DNA of 64,000 bases from Neomicrococcus aestuarii. Lineage in GTDB: Bacteria > Actinomycetota > Actinomycetes > Actinomycetales > Micrococcaceae. Position numbers and translations under genes: made by a program. This document shows positions 1 through 7,936 of the stretch, piece after piece. The stretch is taken from the NCBI RefSeq assembly GCF_014201135.1, contig NZ_JACHDR010000001.1, forward strand, positions 1,364,001 through 1,428,000, given 5' to 3'. Positions within the stretch are counted from its first letter, which is position 1. Every line of letters starts with the position of its first letter. The notes under the pieces are model-generated. The model was not told the origin of the DNA. It ran no database searches and was given only the letters and a program-made list of their open reading frames with translations.

Positions 1-2343
1 CAACGAGCCGTGCGTGAACTTGTTCGTTGCAGCAGACACGTTCTTGAAGGTGACGGTGAAGGACTTCTTCTCGCCAGCCTTGGCAAACTTCAACGTGGAT
101 GGCGAGACCTTGACGTCAACACCAGGAACGTTTGCCGAAGCTACGTAGGTGCCCTTGGTCAGTGCGGTCACTTCGCGGGTCACGGTGACGTCGCCAACCA
201 AGCTACCCACTGCGTAGGAGGCAAGGTTCACGTTCTTTGCGTCAAGCTCACCGTTGATGAGTGCATCCCAGTCATTCACGTCATTTTCGTAAACGAGGCC
301 TGGGTTCGTCATCTTGTTTGGATCAGCTTCACCGGCGCCGGTCGCGAAGTTGTCGAGGTTCTTGGAACCATCGTTATTGAGAACGTCGTAAGACGTCGTC
401 ATCATCGCGGACTTCACTGCCGACGGAGACCACGTTGGGTACTTCGAGAACATGAGTGCGGCGTAACCGGCTACATGAGGGGCAGCCATCGACGTACCGG
501 ACATGAAGCCCGTTGAGTCGCCGTTGTATGCCTCTGGAACCACACCTGCAAGAACGTTCACGCCAGGGGCTGCGAGGTCAGGCTTGAGCAAGTCAGAGCC
601 CTCTGCAAGAGTCTGGCCGCGGGAAGAGAATCCAGCGATCTGAGGGAGTGGGGTCTGCGGGAGACCGGTGGTGTCATGGTCAACCAAGGATCCCGTCAAA
701 GATGGGTTAGCTGCAACGCGGGTCTTGATCTCTGGGTTAGAGATGTGGACCGTTGGAACGGCGTGAACATCTGAATCCTCAGATCCCGTGGTGATGTTGA
801 CCAGCACCATGCCGACGCCGCCGGCGTCGCCAACTACTACGGACTTTTCAGCACGAGCGTTGACGCCACGGTCACAAATGACAATCTTGCCGGTGACCTT
901 GGCTGGGTCAAGCGAGTTAGGCAAGCAAAGCGCTGCGTCAGAAGCCTTTTGGCCTGCTGCAACAGCATTGGCGGAGAGCACCAATGGCTTGTCATGAACT
1001 TCGCTGGACATCACGGAAACGCCGCGGTATTTCGTGCCATCAGACAACTCGACGGTTCCCATGAGCTCGTTCGAGAACGTGGAAGCAGCAACCGTGGTCA
1101 ACCATGGGGACGCGTGGTTGACCGTGGTTGGCGTTGGGCCGGAATTACCAGCAGATGCGGAAACGAAGATGCCTGCAGCCGCTGCGTTCTTGAACGCGAT
1201 AGCAACAGGATCAACAATGCTGTTGTTGTTACCGGAGATGGAGTAGTTCAGCACGTCGACGCCATCCAAGATGGAGGCCTCAATAGCGTCCACGGAAGCG
1301 GAGGTGTAGCAACCACCCGTGTCAGGATCGGTGTCTTCCCAGCAGATCTTGTAGACGGAGAGCTTGGCTGCCGGAGCAATGCCGGAGCCCTTGCCGAAGT
1401 CGCGACCAGCGGACTCAAGGTCCACTCCGTAGTTACCTGCGGCGGTGGAGGCCGTGTGCGTGCCGTGGCTTCCCACGTCAACGGGAGAGATGACTTCTTC
1501 AGGTGCACGCTCTTCTTCAGGAACGGACCCCACGAAAGCGTCAGCGAAGTAGCGAGCAGACAACACCTTGTCATTGCAAGCGCTGCCGTCGAAGTCCTCA
1601 CCCACCTGACATTCACCCTTGAAGATGGAGCCATCGGCCTTAAGCATGGCGATATTGCCATCCTTGTCCAGGTATGGCTGCCCAACCGTTGCCTTGCCGG
1701 AGAGAGGCTTGACAGGGTTGCCCTTGAGGAAGGCGTTGTCTGGGCGGTAGCCAGAGTCAATAACGCCGACCACAGTTCCCTTGCCGGCGTTTTCAATTCC
1801 TCCGTACTGAGTGGCCCAGCCACCGCTCTTACCACTCAAGCCGAGGAAGTCGGTGGAGGTGTAATCAGGAGCGAACTGCTTGTCCTCAGCAACGGTCAAC
1901 ACGTTCTTCTGCTTGGACAGTTCAGTTGCCTGAGCAGCGGTCAGCTTCGCAGCAAAACCATTAATGGCGACCGTGTAATCCTTCTGGATCTTGACGCCCT
2001 GCGACGATGCAACAGCACGCTGCTGCTTGCGCAAGTGAGCCTCGTAGGCCTTGACGTTCTTATCACCCTTGTTGATCTTCTTGCCTGGCGCGGGCTTGGT
2101 GGCGGCAATGCCGGAAACCCCGCCCTCGTAGGAAGCTACTGGCGCATCCTTGAGGACCACAATGTAATTGCCGTCTTTGAAGGTCTGCTGGATCTGGCCA
2201 GCCACCTGAGAGGTGCTGTTCTCGGGTGCAGCGAATGCGCTGGAGGCCCCGAGTCCCGTAGTGATGAGCAATGGGAGACCCATCGCTACGGCGGTTGCGC
2301 GGCGCCACGATTGGCGACGGCGCGCAGGCTGATCTTGTTTCAC
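1..2343 (-). CDS. Secreted S8 subtilisin-like serine protease with PA domain (3' end cut by window)
   Basis: The gene runs off the left edge; 781 codons are visible from a GTG at 2343, which has AGGAAGG about 12 nt upstream. A basic N-terminus (RRRQSWRRA) and hydrophobic stretch ending ASSAFA form a signal peptide, followed by an inhibitor-I9-type propeptide. The catalytic triad is visible: Asp in VIDSGYRPDN (about residue 190), His in GSHGTHTAS (about 293) and Ser in SGTSMAAPH (about 615). The long stretch between His and Ser fits an inserted PA domain, as in large exported subtilases. After the Ser there is Fn3-like beta-rich sequence. Its likely role is extracellular protein degradation. 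The family call is firm; substrate and C-terminal anchoring cannot be seen. Long plus-strand open frames across it are antisense shadows. Confidence 0.93.
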   Translation of the reverse strand, partial: MKQDQPARRRQSWRRATAVAMGLPLLITTGLGASSAFAAPENSTSQVAGQIQQTFKDGNYIVVLKDAPVASYEGGVSGIAATKPAPGKKINKGDKNVKAYEAHLRKQQRAVASSQGVKIQKDYTVAINGFAAKLTAAQATELSKQKNVLTVAEDKQFAPDYTSTDFLGLSGKSGGWATQYGGIENAGKGTVVGVIDSGYRPDNAFLKGNPVKPLSGKATVGQPYLDKDGNIAMLKADGSIFKGECQVGEDFDGSACNDKVLSARYFADAFVGSVPEEERAPEEVISPVDVGSHGTHTASTAAGNYGVDLESAGRDFGKGSGIAPAAKLSVYKICWEDTDPDTGGCYTSASVDAIEASILDGVDVLNYSISGNNNSIVDPVAIAFKNAAAAGIFVSASAGNSGPTPTTVNHASPWLTTVAASTFSNELMGTVELSDGTKYRGVSVMSSEVHDKPLVLSANAVAAGQKASDAALCLPNSLDPAKVTGKIVICDRGVNARAEKSVVVGDAGGVGMVLVNITTGSEDSDVHAVPTVHISNPEIKTRVAANPSLTGSLVDHDTTGLPQTPLPQIAGFSSRGQTLAEGSDLLKPDLAAPGVNVLAGVVPEAYNGDSTGFMSGTSMAAPHVAGYAALMFSKYPTWSPSAVKSAMMTTSYDVLNNDGSKNLDNFATGAGEADPNKMTNPGLVYENDVNDWDALINGELDAKNVNLASYAVGSLVGDVTVTREVTALTKGTYVASANVPGVDVKVSPSTLKFAKAGEKKSFTVTFKNVSAATNKFTHGSL

Positions 2344-2612
2344 GGTACTGGATCGCCTTCCTATGTTTGTGCGAATGCGTGGCTCATACGAGCCACAGTG
2401 TCCCCCAGCACCGCCATACACGGATGTGATGTACCCCACGAAGCTGGGAGATGTGAAAGAAATCTATCGGAATTAACTTGGTACGGGAAGAGGGGAATGA
2501 AACTCTTCCTGAATAAATTCATGGTTGCTTGTTGCGCAGGCGTTACAAGTACGTAACGCGCCCCCGGCCGCCGCGGAAGTTTCAGGCCTACGCGGTAAGG
2601 CTGGATAATGGA

Positions 2613-3515
2613 ATGATGCGCTCTTTGACGACACTTTCCTTTCACGATTGGAAGCAGTCCGAGCGCGCCCACCAAGCCCGCGTAAACCGTTATGTGCAGC
2701 CGTATCTCGAGCGCAGATCCAGCGGCAAAAAGCATCCCGTTGAGGATTTTCTTTTCACGTATTACGGCCACAAACCCGGCCAACTTTTGCGCTGGCAACC
2801 GGGCGCCGGCGTGGCCCTCGAGGGTGCCGCAACCACCGATCGAGCAGCCTGGAAATTTAACAAAAAAATTTCTGAATCCTCGGAAGATATGACGGTGGAC
2901 GTCGAGCGTTTCATGGCCGAGCGAGGCAGCACGGTGGATTTCGTGCGCTACCTCGTCTCCATCACCCGGCAGCGCCCAGCTAATTTTGCGTGCTTTGGCC
3001 TGCACGAGTGGGCGATGGCCTATAAGTCGGGCGTCAACGGCGTGCGCCACGAGTATCTGCCACTTCGCCTCGGAGCCACCGGCACCGACGCCGTCGTTGA
3101 GGGGCACAAGATTCGCTGCTCCCACTTCGACGCTTTCCGCTTCTTCACTCCGCAAGCAACACCGCTCAACGAGCTCCAGCCCACACGTGAGTTACAGCGG
3201 GATATGGAACAGCCAGGGTGCCTTCATGCCGCCATGGATCTGTATAAGTGGTGCTACAAGCTCACTCCCCTCATTTCCAGCGACCTCTTGATGGATTGCT
3301 TCGAACTCGCGTGGGATGTGCGCACCATGGACATGCAGGCCTCCCCGTACGATCTCGAGGACTGGGGCTACGAGCCCATCGCGATCGAAACCCCGGAAGG
3401 TAAAGCCCGGTACGTTGAGTTCCAGCGCGGCTTCGCGGAGCGCTCAGATGAATTACGACGACGCCTGCTTGCGGCACTCTCCCTCGTGGCGGACACTGAA
3501 TCCATCACGAAGTGA
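2613..3515 (+). CDS. Conserved actinobacterial protein, often labelled 3-methyladenine DNA glycosylase
   Basis: This 300-residue soluble protein belongs, from memory, to a family common in Actinobacteria and labelled '3-methyladenine DNA glycosylase' in databases. I see no helix-hairpin-helix or AAG-type motif that proves the label. Conserved-looking blocks include KHPVEDFLFTYY, CFGLHEWAM, RCSHFDAFRFF, QPGCLHAAMDLYKW and DMQASPYDLEDWGYEPI, rich in His, Cys and Asp. I chose the ATG at 2613 (ATGATG, second option 2616) over the upstream ATG at 2529, because family members begin near this point and AAGG lies just upstream. It overlaps nothing and is followed by a lipoprotein gene 8 nt later. Biochemical function should be treated as unknown. 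Confidence 0.8.
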   Translation: MMRSLTTLSFHDWKQSERAHQARVNRYVQPYLERRSSGKKHPVEDFLFTYYGHKPGQLLRWQPGAGVALEGAATTDRAAWKFNKKISESSEDMTVDVERFMAERGSTVDFVRYLVSITRQRPANFACFGLHEWAMAYKSGVNGVRHEYLPLRLGATGTDAVVEGHKIRCSHFDAFRFFTPQATPLNELQPTRELQRDMEQPGCLHAAMDLYKWCYKLTPLISSDLLMDCFELAWDVRTMDMQASPYDLEDWGYEPIAIETPEGKARYVEFQRGFAERSDELRRRLLAALSLVADTESITK

Positions 3516-3523
3516 GGGATCCA

Positions 3524-3955
3524 ATGAAGCTTCTCAAGACATTCACCACGGCACTGCTGGCCGCCAGCCTTCTCGCTCTCTCAGCTTGCGGCTCCACCAA
3601 CCCGAAGGACGGCATGAACGCGGACCTCACCATTGATATCAGCGCCGACGGCACCGCCATCAGCGAGTCCTACCGACTCATCTGCGCCGAGGGGCAACCA
3701 GCCGAAGGTACTACGCATCCCCGAGCTGCGTCGTCGTGCGAGGTACTGAAAACTAAAGGTGAGCAACTGCGGGCGCTGCCGCGCAAGGATCAAATCTGCA
3801 CTGAAATCTATGGCGGCCCACAAGAAGCGACCATCACGGGAACCCTCAACGGCGAGCCCGTGAATAAGAGCCTCAGCCGCAAGAACGGCTGCGAGATTTC
3901 CGAATGGCAAGCCTTCGTTGAACTCGTAGGCCCCGGCGGGGCCGACGGCATCTAG
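3524..3955 (+). CDS. Small lipoprotein of unknown function
   Basis: This 143-residue protein starts at ATG 3524, with AGGGA 5 nt upstream; a GTG at 3512 in frame overlaps the preceding stop and is less likely. MKLLKTFTTALLAASLLALSAC is a classic lipoprotein signal with lipobox LSAC, so the mature protein is lipid-anchored outside the cytoplasmic membrane at Cys22. The mature part has three further cysteines (near residues 45, 60 and 86) and one near 120 and no domain I recognise. It follows the preceding gene by 8 nt, so it is probably co-transcribed. A hairpin at 3970-3986 ends the unit. Confidence 0.8.
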   Translation: MKLLKTFTTALLAASLLALSACGSTNPKDGMNADLTIDISADGTAISESYRLICAEGQPAEGTTHPRAASSCEVLKTKGEQLRALPRKDQICTEIYGGPQEATITGTLNGEPVNKSLSRKNGCEISEWQAFVELVGPGGADGI

Positions 3956-3969
3956 CCAAAGGTCTTAAC

Positions 3970-3992
3970 GCCGCTATCCGAGCGGCTATTTT
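3970..3992 (+). terminator. Probable terminator after the lipoprotein gene
   Basis: Hairpin GCCGCT-atccg-AGCGGC followed by TATTTTC. It separates the upstream genes from the bacteriocin-like genes. Confidence 0.55.
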
Positions 3993-4023
3993 CGGTGGTC
4001 AATAGATGACTCGAAATCGACTT

Positions 4024-4052
4024 TTGGAGAATATCTAAGAGATTCTTACAAA
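4024..4052 (+). promoter_or_regulatory. Candidate promoter for the bacteriocin-like genes
   Basis: TTGGAG (4024-4029) and TACAAA (4047-4052) are separated by 17 bp and lie about 70 nt before the first peptide gene. Both boxes are imperfect matches to the vegetative consensus. Confidence 0.3.
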
Positions 4053-4120
4053 CCTAACGTTGGAGATAGCTCAAGAACACCAAGGTTCTGAGCGGGATTC
4101 ACCTCACGTTAGGAATCATC

Positions 4121-4303
4121 ATGACCACGTCAGTCGTCAACTTCATCTCCTACTGCCACACCCAGATTTGGCGTCACGGTTTTGCAAAGGTCTACGCCGT
4201 GATCAAGTGGGTCATCGCCAACTGGCGCACCGTCGCTTCATGGATCGCCCGCGGTGACTCGTTCTACACGATCATTGTCCGCATCATCAACATCGTTTTC
4301 TAA
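4121..4303 (+). CDS. Putative leaderless (aureocin A53-like) bacteriocin, peptide 1
   Basis: This is a 60-residue peptide with AGGA 6 nt before the ATG. It has no signal peptide, no double-glycine leader and no modification genes nearby. It is cationic (about 6 Lys/Arg against one Asp), carries four Trp, one Cys (residue 12) and amphipathic helical stretches. The C-terminal half, with TVASWIARGDSF then IIVRIINIV, matches the pattern of aureocin A53, lacticin Q and epidermicin NI01 (WL/WI, Gly, then a short helix with basic residues), and is paralogous to the next gene. Those peptides are exported unprocessed with formyl-Met, form a saposin-like helical bundle and permeabilise Gram-positive membranes. 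The assignment is by recalled sequence pattern and context, not by a search. Confidence 0.72.
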   Translation: MTTSVVNFISYCHTQIWRHGFAKVYAVIKWVIANWRTVASWIARGDSFYTIIVRIINIVF

Positions 4304-4321
4304 GCGAACGGCGGCTCAAAG

Positions 4322-4504
4322 ATGCACATCTTGATTCTTCGCTTGCTGCAGTTCGTCTGGACTCTCACCGCCCGCTACGGCAGTGATCGCATCTGGCGCG
4401 TGGTGTGGTTCATTACCAACAATCCCACCAAGGTTCTCTCGTGGATCAAGGGTGGACAGTCATTCACTAACATCGTGAAGCGCATTATCGACCTCCTCTA
4501 CTAG
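4322..4504 (+). CDS. Putative leaderless (aureocin A53-like) bacteriocin, peptide 2
   Basis: This second 60-residue peptide lies 18 nt after peptide 1 and ends at a strong terminator. It shows the closer family match: ARYGS, a Trp-rich central helix, then VLSWIKGGQSF and IVKRIIDLL. From memory, epidermicin NI01 has ILKWINAGQSF followed by a basic helix, and lacticin Q has AKYGS and ILDWLNAGQ. Net charge is about +6 with four Trp. It is slightly longer than the 51-53 residues of the known members. No strong Shine-Dalgarno precedes the ATG, so translation may be coupled to peptide 1. Two tandem paralogues may act as a two-peptide system or as independent toxins. Confidence 0.76.
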   Translation: MHILILRLLQFVWTLTARYGSDRIWRVVWFITNNPTKVLSWIKGGQSFTNIVKRIIDLLY

Positions 4505-4522
4505 AGGCTTCGCGTCATCAAC

Positions 4523-4585
4523 AGACGGGGGCTTGGGCTACGAACTTGATTCGCGGCTCAAGCCCCCGTCTTTGCTTTGCCTTTG
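4523..4585 (+). terminator. Strong intrinsic terminator after the bacteriocin-like genes
   Basis: AGACGGGGGCTTG (4523-4535) pairs perfectly with CAAGCCCCCGTCT (4559-4571), followed by TTGCTTTGCCTTTGCTTT. It insulates the peptide genes from the downstream regulator operon, allowing high peptide expression independent of immunity genes. Confidence 0.85.
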
Positions 4586-4655
4586 CTTTAAGCCTCACGT
4601 AATAAATCCACACTTTAACTTAACGTCACGGAGCCCACATGGGAATTCTCTTCGA

Positions 4656-4671
4656 TTAGCCGATTGGCTAA
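4656..4671. promoter_or_regulatory. Candidate operator palindrome upstream of the LuxR-type gene
   Basis: TTAGCC-gatt-GGCTAA is a perfect 6-bp inverted repeat in the 299-bp gap between the terminator and the regulator gene. This gap otherwise holds only AT-rich promoter-like sequence and a short 24-codon open frame (4741-4815) that I do not call. Confidence 0.35.
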
Positions 4672-4803
4672 CTGGCAGCGCATGATTTCCGGGGTATATC
4701 TTGAGTTACATCAGTCCACCAGTTGGAAGAAAAGACTACTCATGAAACCACCTACGTTACTCATCAGTAGAGAAGACCGCAGACAGACTGAAGGGACCGC
4801 CTC

Positions 4804-5568
4804 GTGGCAACTGTAGACGTGATTATTTCCTCGAAGGACACGCTCTTGAGCTCTGCGTTGGCCCAGCTCATTAACTCCACGGGTGAGTTTACGGCGACGC
4901 CAACGAAAACTCGCGATGCTCTCGAGCTTCATCGAGAACTGCAGGCTGCAGAGGTCAATTTACTCATCGTCGCAGCCGACTCCGAAGAGCAAGAGACCGC
5001 CCAGCTCATCCGCAATCTCAGCCACCATTCCCTCGAAACGCGAGCCATCGCCGTCGTCAGCTCCCCCAGCCCCGCACTCGCGGCGCTTATGTACGGAGCG
5101 GGAGCGCGCGGCGTCGTAGGTTCTGATGCTTCCCCGTGTGAGCTCTATACCGCGCTGCGGGAAGTCCAAGACGGTCACTTTTCCGCGTCGCGTTCAGTGT
5201 TGCGCACCGTGTGCGACTTTGTCCGCGCCGCCCCGCCTCCCGAGATGTCCGCGAAGCTCTCCCCCGCAGAGAAGCTGTCCGCTCGCGAGCATGCGGTGGT
5301 GTGTCTCTTGACGAAAGGCATGACCAATTCGGAGATCGCGCGCGAGCTGTTCATCGCCGAACCTACAGTCAAAGCCCACCTGGGCCGCGTCATGAATAAG
5401 TGGAAAGTGCGAGACCGCGTGCAAGTGGTCATCCGAGCGCTCGAAGCTAAAATTGTTGAGTTCCCTGAGAATTCCATCCGCATGGATCCGGATAGCCTGC
5501 GCGAAGCTTCCGCTTTCGCCCAACACCCCAGCAACACGTATCGGCACCTGCATCAGGTGCCATCGTGA
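4804..5568 (+). CDS. LuxR/NarL-family regulator with degenerate receiver domain
   Basis: This 254-residue protein starts at GTG 4804, with AAGGGA 7 nt upstream. Residues 1-125 have the alpha/beta pattern of a response-regulator receiver, but the phospho-acceptor position after LLIV is Ala, the N-terminal acidic pair is absent, and the conserved Lys is missing, so it is probably not controlled by phosphorylation. Residues 160-220 form a clear LuxR helix-turn-helix (LSAREHAVVCLL, NSEIARELFIAEPTVKAHLGRVMNKW). A basic/acidic tail follows. No sensor kinase is adjacent. Its stop overlaps the start of the next gene (GTGA), so it is translated with the two bPH2 proteins. It is the likely regulator of the bacteriocin/immunity locus; that role is inferred. 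Confidence 0.85.
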   Translation: MATVDVIISSKDTLLSSALAQLINSTGEFTATPTKTRDALELHRELQAAEVNLLIVAADSEEQETAQLIRNLSHHSLETRAIAVVSSPSPALAALMYGAGARGVVGSDASPCELYTALREVQDGHFSASRSVLRTVCDFVRAAPPPEMSAKLSPAEKLSAREHAVVCLLTKGMTNSEIARELFIAEPTVKAHLGRVMNKWKVRDRVQVVIRALEAKIVEFPENSIRMDPDSLREASAFAQHPSNTYRHLHQVPS

Positions 5569-6143
5569 CGGCGCCACGACTCAGGTACGCGCACAGCCTG
5601 CCTGCTCAAGCCCTGAAATACCTCAACATTCAAAGCAGTATTCAGCTGATCATCGTCATGGGGTGCGCTGCCGCCTTGGCGTCCTGGCTGGTTCCAGAGC
5701 CGTGGCGAACCTGGATCCTCATCGCTATTCCGGCGCTGACCGTGATTTCGCTCCTCGTGGAGCTTCCTTTCATGAATCGACTCGAGGTCAAGCACACCAG
5801 TTATGAGGTGACCACTACCGAGGTGCGCTTGCGCAAAGGCGTGCTTTTCACGCGGGACACGGTGATTTCCGCGGCTCAGATTCTGAACGTGTCCGTGGCG
5901 GAGGGGCCGCTCTTGCGCAGGTTTGGCCTTGCGAAGGTCCAGTTCACGTCGATCTCCCACATTGAGCCGTTAGGTCCGGTCACGCTCGAACAGGCCAACA
6001 GCATTCGCGCCACACTGCTGGGCATCTACGCGTCAGCGACTGCCCCGGATTCCGCGGCGGTGAGTCCTGAACTGGCAAGTCCCGAGGCAGCAAGTCCCGA
6101 GCCGGAGAATTCTGAGCCCGCGAAGGTTTCCGTTCATGGCTGA
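5565..6143 (+). CDS. bPH2-domain membrane protein, YdbS-like (candidate immunity protein)
   Basis: This 192-residue protein starts at GTG 5565, overlapping the regulator stop by 4 nt. Two hydrophobic segments (about 25-45 and 47-67) precede a bacterial PH-like (bPH2, DUF304) domain at about 70-150, with the family pattern YEVTTTEVRLRKGVLF, ISAAQILNVSV, RRFGLAKVQFTS. The tail (about 155-192) is rich in repeated S-P-E and is probably unstructured. In aureocin A53 and related loci, pairs of bPH2 proteins have been linked to self-immunity. In other bacteria YdbS/YdbT-type pairs occur without bacteriocins, so the immunity role rests on the adjacent peptide genes. Confidence 0.82.
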   Translation: MTAPRLRYAHSLPAQALKYLNIQSSIQLIIVMGCAAALASWLVPEPWRTWILIAIPALTVISLLVELPFMNRLEVKHTSYEVTTTEVRLRKGVLFTRDTVISAAQILNVSVAEGPLLRRFGLAKVQFTSISHIEPLGPVTLEQANSIRATLLGIYASATAPDSAAVSPELASPEAASPEPENSEPAKVSVHG

Positions 6144-7671
6144 TCTGGCACCCAACGATAGCCTCGCACTGAAGCGACTTCCGGCGTCGTCGATCCTCGC
6201 GAACTACCTCCTCAATTTGCCCACCGTGGCGGGCCTCCTGTTCGGCATGTACGTGTATTCCACGAACACTTCCCTCTGGCCGGGGCCGTTCATGCTGTAT
6301 GTCTTAGGATTCCTGCTGGTATTGCGATGCGTGCATCCCCCGTTGGATTGGATTTTTTTCCAGTACGACGCCGCAGCTCACCACCTCGTGACGCGGTCCG
6401 GTTGGTTTGCCAAGACTTCGCGGACGATCCCTTGGGAGAACGTGTCCGTTCTAGATATTGAGGAGCCGTGGGCCTACCGGCCGTTCGGGCTTTCCCACAT
6501 TTCTGTTCGCGCGGGTGGTAGCGAGGACACCAATGTGGCTCTCGAGGGTGTGCCGCGAGAAGTTACCGAGTTCATCACCGGCCGGCTCTCGCATGTTCGC
6601 GCTTCGAGCTCGGAAAGCGTCGGAAACCACGCGCCCGCGCAGGATTCGGCACTGGATGGCAAGGTGTTGGGCGGCACGTTGCTCTACCGCGCCACGCAGA
6701 GTGAATTGATCATTGCGTGCCTTGCTCAAGGCCAGTTTCTGGTCCTGGGTGGAGGTTTGGCTTATGGCGCGCATCAGATACTCGAGGACCTGGGATTGTC
6801 TTCCTCGGCCATGTCCTTCTTTGGCCAAGCACCCCTGATCAGCGGATTAGTGCTGGGACTGTGCGTGGTTGCCCTCGGCGTTGCGCAGATGCTGATGAAG
6901 TACCACGCGTTCGAGGTGCGCAACGTGGACGGTCGAGTCTATTTGGCCTACGGGCTATTGAGTCGACACGTCCGAGAGATCCGACCCGAAGGTCTCGTGG
7001 GCTTGCAGTTGCGGCGGAACATCTTTGAGATGCTTGCGGATCGGGTGCGTTTGTCCCTGCTGACGAAGGACTCAAACGAACAGCTGGGAAGCAACCTCAT
7101 GCTCCCGTCGCTTCCGCGCGATGCCGTGCAAGCTTTCGTTGAAACACTGACGGCGTCCTACCCGGCGCTCAAGGATCATTCGAAGATGGAGATGACGCAG
7201 CGCTCCGGGCGAGGCTCTTTTGTGCGAGGCGCACTGCTACTCGCGCTTGTGGCGGGGCTTATCTATCTGGTCCTCACCCGAATCAACGAGCTCTGGGATC
7301 TGTGGCTGTGGGTGAACGTGGGCTTGGGGATCATCGTCCTGGTGATCTCTACACAGCTTGTTCAGCTGATGACCGCACGGTTAAAAGGCGACGCGAGCAC
7401 GTGCCACTGGAAGTGCTCAAGCGTCATGGACAAGGAGCTCGTGGTGTCCACGCCCGCAGTGCACTTCGTTGACACGTTCGGCACTCGAGGCGAGGGTTTG
7501 AACATCATGAAGGTTCGCTACTTCGCAGGTTCCGCACGGTCCCTCATGGCCGTGACCCGCGGACCGCAGGTGCACCGAGCCATCAGTTCCGCGGTGACGG
7601 CAGTATCGCCGGGCATCGCCCGGCAGAACAGCACTCGGCTGACTCAACGCCACGAGCGACTATCCGCCTGA
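6136..7671 (+). CDS. Multi-bPH2-domain membrane protein, YdbT-like (candidate immunity protein)
   Basis: This 511-residue protein overlaps the YdbS-like gene by 8 nt. It alternates paired membrane helices (about 25-65, 190-250 and 360-410) with three cytosol- or membrane-facing bPH2 modules (about 70-140, 255-335 and a diverged one at 420-490). The first has the motif DAAAHHLVTRSGWFAKTSRTIPW and the second VDGRVYLAYGLLSRHVREI. A linker of about 25 residues rich in Ser/Ala follows the first module. Domain order and operon position match the YdbS-YdbT pairs known from Firmicutes, including bacteriocin immunity gene sets. It probably shields or exports the adjacent cationic peptides at the membrane, which is an inference. 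One dispersed 14-mer signal lies in it at 6364-6377. Confidence 0.82.
   Translation: MADLAPNDSLALKRLPASSILANYLLNLPTVAGLLFGMYVYSTNTSLWPGPFMLYVLGFLLVLRCVHPPLDWIFFQYDAAAHHLVTRSGWFAKTSRTIPWENVSVLDIEEPWAYRPFGLSHISVRAGGSEDTNVALEGVPREVTEFITGRLSHVRASSSESVGNHAPAQDSALDGKVLGGTLLYRATQSELIIACLAQGQFLVLGGGLAYGAHQILEDLGLSSSAMSFFGQAPLISGLVLGLCVVALGVAQMLMKYHAFEVRNVDGRVYLAYGLLSRHVREIRPEGLVGLQLRRNIFEMLADRVRLSLLTKDSNEQLGSNLMLPSLPRDAVQAFVETLTASYPALKDHSKMEMTQRSGRGSFVRGALLLALVAGLIYLVLTRINELWDLWLWVNVGLGIIVLVISTQLVQLMTARLKGDASTCHWKCSSVMDKELVVSTPAVHFVDTFGTRGEGLNIMKVRYFAGSARSLMAVTRGPQVHRAISSAVTAVSPGIARQNSTRLTQRHERLSA
6364..6377 (+). repeat. Dispersed 14-mer TACGACGNCGCAGC (N=C)
   Basis: Exact copy inside the YdbT-like gene, read there as Tyr-Asp-Ala-Ala. 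Confidence 0.6.
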
Positions 7672-7726
7672 GACGATCGGTCAGAGGAAGCCCCTGGCGA
7701 CGCCCTGCACCGCGTCACGAGAGCTG

Positions 7727-7927
7727 CTAGTCGTTAGTTGCTCGGGGCTTCGTGGGATTGTTAGCCACGGCCGTCTGGTTCGCCTGCTTGGCGCGCTTAT
7801 CTTGACGGATCTTATCCAGCACCATCTTGCCGAGGCCGGCGGCGATCGTCCCGCCCAAGAGGGCCAAGAGGAACGACTTTCCTGCTGCGCCGGTGCCAGA
7901 GGTTTCCGGAGAGTTGTTTTTCGTCAT
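7727..7927 (-). CDS. Small membrane protein of unknown function
   Basis: This 66-residue protein has a single Gly/Ala/Leu-rich hydrophobic segment (about 17-36, FLLALLGGTIAAGLGKMVL) followed by a basic tail (RQDKRAKQ). I recognise no family. It is convergent with the bPH2 operon, 55 bp away, and lies 9 bp downstream of the next minus-strand membrane protein, so the two probably form one transcript. Being next to a bacteriocin-like locus makes an accessory immunity role conceivable, but nothing in the sequence demonstrates it. Confidence 0.6.
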   Translation of the reverse strand: MTKNNSPETSGTGAAGKSFLLALLGGTIAAGLGKMVLDKIRQDKRAKQANQTAVANNPTKPRATND

Positions 7928-7936
7928 GCTCCTAGC

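Noticed and set aside
949-2556. Long plus-strand open frame antisense to the subtilase
   Set aside because: The opposite strand encodes a complete S8 protease with its catalytic triad; the antisense frame has no recognisable domain and follows the codon bias of the real gene.
4060-4257. Plus-strand frame overlapping bacteriocin-like peptide 1
   Set aside because: It begins without a ribosome site, is Arg/His/Gln-rich without pattern, and overlaps the better-supported peptide frame.
4741-4815. 24-codon leader frame overlapping the LuxR-type gene start
   Set aside because: It has no good ribosome site or recognisable leader sequence; it could be an attenuator peptide, but evidence is insufficient.
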